Below, in pieces: positions 58,566-64,000 of a stretch of 64,000 bases of DNA (positions are counted from its first letter, which is position 1; the number at the start of each line of letters is the position of its first letter). The position numbers and the translations under genes are program-made. The notes below the pieces were generated by a model that was not told the DNA's origin, did no database searches, and saw nothing but the letters and a program-made list of their open reading frames with translations. Source of the stretch: Alphaproteobacteria bacterium (lineage in GTDB: Bacteria; Pseudomonadota; Alphaproteobacteria; TMED109); assembly GCA_022824395.1 (NCBI GenBank), contig JAJDZX010000030.1, positions 124,001 to 188,000 on the forward strand, read 5' to 3'.

Positions 58566-59069
58566 GTGCGGACGAAATGGATAGTCGGGACCACGGTCAC
58601 GCTTGCACTGGCCCTCGTGATCCTGTTCCTTCTTGGTCGCAAGACGTTTCACGCAGAGATCACGATAGACGCCACGCCTGCGGAGGTTTGGTCGGTGCTG
58701 ACCGATGTCTCCGGCTATGCGGATTGGAACCCCCTGCTAGTCCCGATCAGCGGCGAGATCCTCGAAGGCGCCGAGGTTGTGTACCGAATGACCCAGCCGA
58801 ACGGCACGCAGTCGACCATGACATCCAGAATCGGAAAAGTGATCGCTCTGGAGGAACTCCATCAGCACGCCGGCATACCGGGCATACTGACGGCCCACCA
58901 CAGCTATCGGCTGGAGCCCACGCAGGGCGGAACACGTCTGATACAGCATGAAGTCGACAACGGCATCGCCATGCTGTTCTGGGATTCAAGCTGGGTCCAG
59001 CCGACCTACGAAAAGGTCAACCAGGCGCTCAAGCTCCGTGTCGAAGGACTGAGAGAGTCCCAGCAATAG
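58566..59069 (+). CDS. SRPBCC family protein with N-terminal membrane anchor
   Basis: A 167-residue protein. Residues about 5-23 form a hydrophobic anchor (T-V-T-L-A-L-A-L-V-I-L-F-L-L), then a START/SRPBCC fold follows: I-T-I-D-A-T-P-A-E-V-W-S-V-L-T-D-V, Y-A-D-W-N-P and a late F-W-D-S-S-W. Such folds bind hydrophobic ligands in a cavity. The GTG start at 58566 follows a GAGAGGA ribosome site; an upstream ATG at 58500 is less likely. The ligand is unknown. Confidence 0.82.
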   Translation: MRTKWIVGTTVTLALALVILFLLGRKTFHAEITIDATPAEVWSVLTDVSGYADWNPLLVPISGEILEGAEVVYRMTQPNGTQSTMTSRIGKVIALEELHQHAGIPGILTAHHSYRLEPTQGGTRLIQHEVDNGIAMLFWDSSWVQPTYEKVNQALKLRVEGLRESQQ

Positions 59070-59301
59070 TCGATCTTCAGCCGACGAGCACCAGCGCTTC
59101 ATCGCGACCGCGGCGAGGGTTGCACTGCCCGCCGACTAGAGGACCGTGCCCACGCTGGCGCATACCGACGCTCGAATCTGTGAGGTCGTGACACTCCGGG
59201 CGCGCGACGTGGACGGCTTCGTGACCTCTTCCCCGGTGGGTCCACGAAAAGCCCATCCGAGAGTTTTCTCGTCATTGGTGGCCCAGCTTGCCGGGAGCAG
59301 G

Positions 59302-60033
59302 TCAAAGACCAGTGCGGCCGTCTTTGATGATCGTGCCGCCGATGTGATAGGCCTCGGGCATCTCGCGGAGTTGTACGCAGCCGGTCAGGTCGAGGTCGCC
59401 GTCCACGCGCAGTCCGCGCGGAAGCGCCGTCAGTCCGGAACACCCGGTCAGATCCAGGCCGTGCTGCACATGGAGACCATCGGGGAGTTCAGCCAGTCTC
59501 CTGCAGTTGTTCAGATACAGGCCACGACCCACCGAAAGGGTCGCCGGCAGCGACCGGAGGCTCGTGCAGTGGGTGAGATCCAGGTAGCCACCGACGACCA
59601 GGCCAGCGGGGAGGAACTCGAGCCCTGTGCAGCGGGTCAGGTTGAGATGGCGCTCGGTCCGCAGCCCGGCCGGAAGCTCGGCGAGCTGGGAACAGTGAGC
59701 CATGCTGAGGCTGCGCTTGACCTGGAAAGCGGCAGGAAGCGAAGCCAGCCCCGAGCAATACGACACATTGATATTCCCGCCGACGTTCAGGTCCTGCGGC
59801 AGGCCCGTCAATCCGGTGCAGCCCGTCAGGTCCAGGTAGACGCCCACCTGCAGGCCGGCCGGTAACTCCAAGAGCCCGGCACAGCTGTTCAGGTGCAGGC
59901 TTCCCGCGACGTCGAGGTTGGCCGGGAGCGACACCAGGCCCACACAACCCACCAGGTTGAGGTTTCCATCGACACGCAAACCGGGTGGAGCGGTGCCCTC
60001 CAGTATGGCCGCCCGGGCGGCGTTCGAATTCAT
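59302..60033 (-). CDS. Leucine-rich repeat protein with cysteine ladder
   Basis: A 243-residue protein made almost wholly of ten 21-residue repeats (residues 25-234) of the pattern L-x-L-x-x-C-x-x-L-x-x-L-P-x-x-L-x-V-x-x-x, with a half repeat before and nine residues after. Every repeat has Cys at position 6. This builds a leucine-rich-type solenoid, likely a binding surface. No signal peptide, membrane segment or catalytic domain is seen. Start at ATG 60033: 24 residues + 10 x 21 + 9 residues give exactly 243. Its partner is unknown. Confidence 0.75.
   Translation of the reverse strand: MNSNAARAAILEGTAPPGLRVDGNLNLVGCVGLVSLPANLDVAGSLHLNSCAGLLELPAGLQVGVYLDLTGCTGLTGLPQDLNVGGNINVSYCSGLASLPAAFQVKRSLSMAHCSQLAELPAGLRTERHLNLTRCTGLEFLPAGLVVGGYLDLTHCTSLRSLPATLSVGRGLYLNNCRRLAELPDGLHVQHGLDLTGCSGLTALPRGLRVDGDLDLTGCVQLREMPEAYHIGGTIIKDGRTGL
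59332..59961 (-). repeat. Ten diverged 63-bp tandem repeats
   Basis: The stretch coding residues 25-234 of the leucine-rich protein consists of ten consecutive 63-base units. They have diverged in sequence but keep the codon register, with a cysteine codon at the same place in each. Such arrays can gain or lose units by slippage or recombination. Confidence 0.75.
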
Positions 60034-60289
60034 GCAGCTGCTCTTCCTGAACGTGGTACGCGTTACCGGCCCCGCCTCTGGATCATCGCGCCCGCAAGAG
60101 TCCCCCGGGCGGTTCAGGGAGGCATGGTGACGGTTTCGGCACCAGTCCTGTCCCAACCCCATTTGGCATGGGTAGCACCGACATGCGGGTAATTGATTTT
60201 AGAAGTGCCGGCAACAATTACACTGCAATTGGCGACGGGGCGACGTGTCGCCAGGAGAGCGCAAACCAGGCGTTACGAAAGGATCGGCG

Positions 60290-60838
60290 ATGGCGGTACG
60301 GGATGTCCTTCGGATGGGTGATCCGCGGTTGCGGCGAATGTCCGAATCCGTGGGGGAGGTGAACGACTCAGGGCTCGGCGACCTGGTTGCCGACCTGCTC
60401 GACACCATGCGGGCCTGCGATGGCGCGGGGATCGCCGCGCCGCAAATCGGCGTGCCCCTCCGCGTCGTGATCTTCGGCGTCGAAACCAACCCCAGGTACC
60501 CGGATGCACCTGCCGTGCCGCTCACGGTCCTGATCAACCCCGTCATCGCGCCGGTCGGCCAAGATCTCGACGAGGACTGGGAGGGCTGTCTCAGCGTGCC
60601 GGGCATGCGCGGCCTGGTGCCGCGCCATACGCGCATTCGCTATCGCGGTCACGATGCGGAAGGCGGGTTCATCGACCGGACGGCCGACGGGTTTCACGCC
60701 CGCGTCGTGCAGCACGAGTGCGACCACCTTGACGGGGTCCTGTATCCCGACCGCATCGAGAAGAGGGAGATGTTCGGCTTCATTCCCGAGCTGCTGGAAG
60801 CCGGCCTCCTGGGTCCCGTGGACCTGCCGGCCGAATAG
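60290..60838 (+). CDS. def: Peptide deformylase, second copy
   Basis: A 182-residue deformylase with all motifs: G-A-G-I-A-A-P-Q-I-G, E-G-C-L-S-V-P-G-M-R-G and Q-H-E-C-D-H-L-D-G. It differs from the fmt-linked copy in the E-G-C-L-S-V-P-G-M-R extension typical of the second paralogue group. The start ATG 60290 follows a GAAAGGA ribosome site; the frame stays open back to 60245. It stands alone. Confidence 0.92.
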   Translation: MAVRDVLRMGDPRLRRMSESVGEVNDSGLGDLVADLLDTMRACDGAGIAAPQIGVPLRVVIFGVETNPRYPDAPAVPLTVLINPVIAPVGQDLDEDWEGCLSVPGMRGLVPRHTRIRYRGHDAEGGFIDRTADGFHARVVQHECDHLDGVLYPDRIEKREMFGFIPELLEAGLLGPVDLPAE

Positions 60839-60921
60839 CCGAGGCCCGCCTGCCACGGTTGGCAGGCGCTTCCGCACCTGCTTAGGCAGCCGCCCGAACC
60901 CGACGCGAAGTGACCCGGATC

Positions 60922-62883
60922 ATGGATCTACGGAAGGCACGGACAGTCGGCGCGGGCGTGCTGGCGGCCCTGTACGCCGTCGCCGCATTCCCGGCCGAGG
61001 CAAAGGACACGAGCTACGTGGGCTCGGTCCAGGTCATCCGTGACGGCGGCGGCCGGCAGGTCGTGCGCGGGACTGCATTTCTCGACCGGAACCGCAACTC
61101 CGAACTCGACGCCGGTGAAGCCGGCATTCCCGGCGTGATGGTGTCGAACGGCCGGGAGGTGGTACGCACCGACGCGGCCGGCGCCTATGCGCTGCCGGCG
61201 TACGACGACATGAATGTGTTCATCACGAAACCGGCGGGTTACGCCGTCCCGGTGAACGCAGACTTGGTTCCGCAGTTCCACTACGTCCACAAGACCGCAG
61301 GATCGCCCAATCTCCGGTTCGGCGGCATCGCGCCCACCGGGCCCCTGCCCGGGACAATCAATTTTCCGTTGATCGAGGATCCCGTCGGCGATCGTTTCGA
61401 ATGTCTGGTCTTCGGTGACACCCAGTCCTACACGAACCGGGAAGTCTCCTACGTCCGCGACACCGTCGGGACGATGCTGGTCGAGCGCGACAACGCCGCG
61501 ACCGAATGCCTGATCTTCGAGGGCGACGTCATGGGCGACGACCTCTCCCTGTTCGGCCGGTTCAAGCGCATCATCGCTCGAGGCCAGGTTCCCCAGTACT
61601 ACGTTGCCGGCAACCATGATCTCGACTTTGACGCCGCCAGCGACGCGCATTCGTTCGACACGTTCCGGCGCGAATGGGGCCCGGAGTACTACTCGTTCGA
61701 CATCGGGAAGGTGCACTTCGTCGTGCTTGACGACGTCCGCTATCCGTGCAACGGCGTCGACGACCACCCCTTCTGCGCACCGGACGCCGCCCCCACCTAC
61801 AACGGCGTGATCCACGACCGGCAGCTGACCTGGCTGCGCAACGACCTCGCCCACGTGCCCGGGGACCGGCTGCTCGTGCTCAACACGCACATTCCGTTCG
61901 TGAGCTACTCGGACGCAACGACCCGGAAGCACCAGATCGATAACCTGGCCGCACTCCACGCCATCATCGGCGACCGGCCGGCACTGGGCCTGTCTGGACA
62001 CACCCACACGACCGAACAGATCCTGCCGGGCGAGCATTTTGCCGGCTGGCGCGAGGCGACGGGCACGGGAACGGCGCCGTTTCACCAGATCGTCACCGGG
62101 GCCGTCTCGGGATCGTGGTGGGCCGGCGACCTCGATGACCACGGCATCCCGCATGCAACCCAGCGCCTGGGGGCGCCGCGCGGCTACTACGTCCTCTCGT
62201 TCGACGGCGCGAGCTACATCGATACGTACCAAGCGTTCGGGCAGGAGCCCGGCGAGCAGTTCCACGCCGCATTCAACACGCCGCGGTTTCGCCGGTGGGC
62301 GGAAACCCTGTTCACCTTTGCCGACAGCCACCGGACACCCTCGGACGCGATCCCGCCGGTCACGGTCTCCGACCTCGGGGACCCCAACATGGTGACCCTG
62401 ACAGACCTGGAAGGCGGGACGTGGCTGGCGATCAACGTCTGGAACGGGTCGCGGGACAGCCGCGTAACGGTGTCGATCAACGGCGGGGCTCCCATCGAGG
62501 CGACGCGAACGCAACCCGGCGCCGGTGAGCAGGCGAAAACCGGGCCCGCGTTCACGGATCCGTGGGCGCTCGCGAAACAGGCGACCCAGGGCCGGATCAC
62601 CTTTCGCAGCACCGAAGGCGGCGATGCGGCCGCCGGGTTCACGACCTGGCGCGGAGTGTCCTGGCAAGGCGCCGCCGGGCCGTTCCAGCCCTGGATGCTG
62701 ACGCGCCGGTCCAATCACCTATGGCGCGCCGATCTCCCGCGGTCGTTGCCGCTCGGCGTCCATACCGCAGAAATCGTGACGACCGATCGGTACGGGCGGA
62801 CCTATTCCAGCACCAGGCCCTTCGAGGTCGTGGACCCGCTCCCCGACATGGGCTGGCCTTGGAAAACCGGCTCGTTCGAATAG
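60922..62883 (+). CDS. Exported calcineurin-like metallophosphoesterase
   Basis: A 653-residue exported protein. A signal peptide (cut near A-E-A-K) is followed by an N-terminal beta-sandwich domain (about 30-135) like that of MetallophosN proteins ([18 protein letters not shown]), a calcineurin-like domain with metal motifs G-D-T-Q, G-D-V-M-G-D-D, G-N-H-D, and G-H-T-H, and a C-terminal beta domain (about 480-653). A GTG at 60910 could add four residues. The substrate is unknown, possibly a lipid, nucleotide or cell-wall phosphate. Confidence 0.87.
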   Translation: MDLRKARTVGAGVLAALYAVAAFPAEAKDTSYVGSVQVIRDGGGRQVVRGTAFLDRNRNSELDAGEAGIPGVMVSNGREVVRTDAAGAYALPAYDDMNVFITKPAGYAVPVNADLVPQFHYVHKTAGSPNLRFGGIAPTGPLPGTINFPLIEDPVGDRFECLVFGDTQSYTNREVSYVRDTVGTMLVERDNAATECLIFEGDVMGDDLSLFGRFKRIIARGQVPQYYVAGNHDLDFDAASDAHSFDTFRREWGPEYYSFDIGKVHFVVLDDVRYPCNGVDDHPFCAPDAAPTYNGVIHDRQLTWLRNDLAHVPGDRLLVLNTHIPFVSYSDATTRKHQIDNLAALHAIIGDRPALGLSGHTHTTEQILPGEHFAGWREATGTGTAPFHQIVTGAVSGSWWAGDLDDHGIPHATQRLGAPRGYYVLSFDGASYIDTYQAFGQEPGEQFHAAFNTPRFRRWAETLFTFADSHRTPSDAIPPVTVSDLGDPNMVTLTDLEGGTWLAINVWNGSRDSRVTVSINGGAPIEATRTQPGAGEQAKTGPAFTDPWALAKQATQGRITFRSTEGGDAAAGFTTWRGVSWQGAAGPFQPWMLTRRSNHLWRADLPRSLPLGVHTAEIVTTDRYGRTYSSTRPFEVVDPLPDMGWPWKTGSFE

Positions 62884-63006
62884 CATCGGCGCGCGCCCGC
62901 GGCGTGAATGCGCCTGATCGCTGTGGCAGCGCGAACAGGCGCGACGGTTCTCACGAGATCGAGGACGTTCGACCGGTAGGCCCCGCACCAGCAAGGAGGA
63001 TCGCAC

Positions 63007-63774
63007 GTGACCCAGAAGGAATTCGCCGGACGGACGGCGCTCGTAACGGGAGGATCGCGCGGCATCGGCCGGGCGATCTGCGTGCGCCTGGCGCGCGCCG
63101 GCGCATGGGTGGCGGTCAACTATGCGGCCAACCCTGACGCCGCTGCGGAAACGCTCGAACTGATAACCGCCGAAGGCGGCAGCGGCGGCCTGTTTCAGGC
63201 GGACGTCTCGTCGTTCGAAGCGACCGGCGCCATGTACGACGCGATCGAAGCCGAGCGCGGTACCGTCGATCTCCTGGTGACAAATGCGGGCATCGCATCC
63301 TTCGACGACAACGCGGACATGAATGCAGACGTGTGGCGGCAGATTCTCTCGGTCAACCTGGACGGGACGTTCCACAGCGTGTGGCGCGCCAAGGAGCGCA
63401 TGCTGGCCCAGGAGTACGGGCGAATCGTTTGCATCTCATCCATCAACGGCATTGCTCCGAGCCGCATCCGCCGCGACCGGCTGATCGCGTACGGCACGTC
63501 GAAGTCCGCCGTCATCAGCTTCGCGCGCAGCTGCGCCATGGCGCTGGGACCGGCCATTCGGGTGAACTGCGTCGCGCCGGGCCTGATCGATACCGACATG
63601 ACCAAGGACATGAGCGAAGAGATGCGCGAACGCATCATCGCGTCGACCCCGGCCGGGCGCACCGGGAAACCCGAAGACGTCGCTGAACTGACGTACTTCC
63701 TGCTCAGCGACGCGGCCGACTTCGTCACAGGACAGACGTACGTGACGTCCGGCGGTTTGGTCACGCTGCCGTGA
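63007..63774 (+). CDS. Short-chain dehydrogenase/reductase, FabG-like
   Basis: A 255-residue NAD(P)-dependent oxidoreductase. The T-G-G-S-R-G-I-G nucleotide motif, T-N-A-G and the P-G-L-I-D-T-D-M stretch are normal. Between the catalytic Ser (S-S-I-N-G) and Tyr (I-A-Y-G-T-S-K) there are about four extra residues with charged R-I-R-R-D-R. The GTG start follows a strong AAGGAGG site. Confidence 0.9.
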   Translation: MTQKEFAGRTALVTGGSRGIGRAICVRLARAGAWVAVNYAANPDAAAETLELITAEGGSGGLFQADVSSFEATGAMYDAIEAERGTVDLLVTNAGIASFDDNADMNADVWRQILSVNLDGTFHSVWRAKERMLAQEYGRIVCISSINGIAPSRIRRDRLIAYGTSKSAVISFARSCAMALGPAIRVNCVAPGLIDTDMTKDMSEEMRERIIASTPAGRTGKPEDVAELTYFLLSDAADFVTGQTYVTSGGLVTLP

Positions 63775-63912
63775 GCGGCTGTCCGAGGCGCGCGGCAGGC
63801 GCAGCCAACGAGCCCACTACCCGCGACTGACCCCGCGGGCGGCCCGTCCGCCCGGCCAGCAGCCCAGCCGGAGGGCCCGGTCGAACGGTTGCAAACGGTC
63901 CCGGCAGCTCCT

Positions 63913-63936
63913 ATATTCAACCGTATGGTTGAATAT
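63913..63936. promoter_or_regulatory. Perfect palindrome over the ArsR start codon, likely operator
   Basis: ATATTCAACC (63913-63922) and GGTTGAATAT (63927-63936) are exact reverse complements separated by GTAT. The start codon of the ArsR-family gene lies in the centre (63925). This size and position suit an autorepressor dimer of the ArsR family. Confidence 0.7.
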
Positions 63937-64000
63937 CATCTCGATCATGTCTTCCGGGCGCTCTCCGATCCCACTCGCCGGGCGATCCTCGGTCGCCTCG
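63925..64000 (+). CDS. ArsR family transcriptional regulator (partial)
   Basis: Only the first 25 codons are in the window. They read like the start of an ArsR winged-helix regulator: V-F-R-A-L-S-D-P-T-R-R-A-I-L-G-R-L. No metal-site residues can be seen yet. The ATG lies inside a perfect palindrome (63913-63936), so the protein may bind over its own start codon. The gene is cut by the right edge. Confidence 0.85.
   Translation, partial: MVEYHLDHVFRALSDPTRRAILGRL

Overview
The window is 64 kb of GC-rich (roughly 65%), densely coded bacterial chromosome. A class I (archaeal-type) lysyl-tRNA synthetase, a complete pqqA-E operon, a Tat-exported enzyme, a TorF-type porin, a zf-CHCC mini-protein next to polA, and a MoxR/DUF58/DUF4159 cluster together point to an alphaproteobacterium, perhaps a relative of the Rhodospirillales. 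This is inferred from gene content only. No rRNA, CRISPR array or insertion sequence was seen. One tRNA-Arg(CCG) is present.

Layout. 0-2.3 kb: a small secreted six-cysteine protein overlapping acetyl-CoA synthetase. 3.1-10.3 kb: a partner-switching signalling island. Five minus-strand genes encode a degenerate GHKL-like protein, a STAS-like domain fused to a SAM methyltransferase, a membrane sensor with a HAMP and PP2C/SpoIIE phosphatase domain, a GHKL ATPase and a stand-alone STAS-like protein. A second, soluble SpoIIE phosphatase is divergently encoded. 10.8-15.2 kb: a spermidine/putrescine-type ABC importer. 15.3-16 kb: a glutathione S-transferase. 16.5-19.1 kb: a bufferin (copper-binding RiPP) operon with precursor, MNIO enzyme, partner and DoxX protein. 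19.3-25.3 kb: Tat-exported amidohydrolase, TorF porin, DUF1499 membrane protein, HpcH/HpaI aldolase and ApbE. 25.3-29.7 kb: an RND efflux pump. 29.8-37.1 kb: AlkA-like glycosylase at the end of a MoxR/DUF58/BatA-DUF4159 operon. 37.3-39.3 kb: outer-membrane protein and LysR regulator. 39.5-45.1 kb: polA with its zinc-finger mini-protein, diverging from an ABC-2 ATPase and lysS. 45.2-48.2 kb: Phd/PIN toxin-antitoxin, an SDR, a cupin remnant and a nitroreductase. 48.4-54.0 kb (minus): periplasmic rhodanese, def, fmt, ABC-2 permease, argD, argF. 54.1-58.1 kb (plus): pqqABCDE, a rhodanese and tRNA-Arg. 58.5-64 kb: SRPBCC protein, a leucine-rich repeat protein with a cysteine ladder, a second deformylase, an exported metallophosphoesterase, an SDR, and the start of an ArsR gene whose start codon lies inside a perfect palindrome.

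How the parts may work together. PQQ made by the pqq operon would serve periplasmic dehydrogenases that are not encoded here. The bufferin operon probably buffers copper in the periplasm. The signalling island looks like a phosphorylation switch whose output may be a methyltransferase instead of a sigma factor. It contains paired intact and degenerate copies of both the kinase-like and the STAS-like modules, and it is the best candidate for an undescribed system. Smaller points of interest are a PqqB with an altered zinc-site motif, a 51-residue zinc-finger gene and a 24-residue PqqA gene that length filters would drop, ten 21-residue cysteine-bearing repeats, and an ABC-2 exporter whose two subunits sit about 7 kb apart, each translationally coupled to a translation gene.
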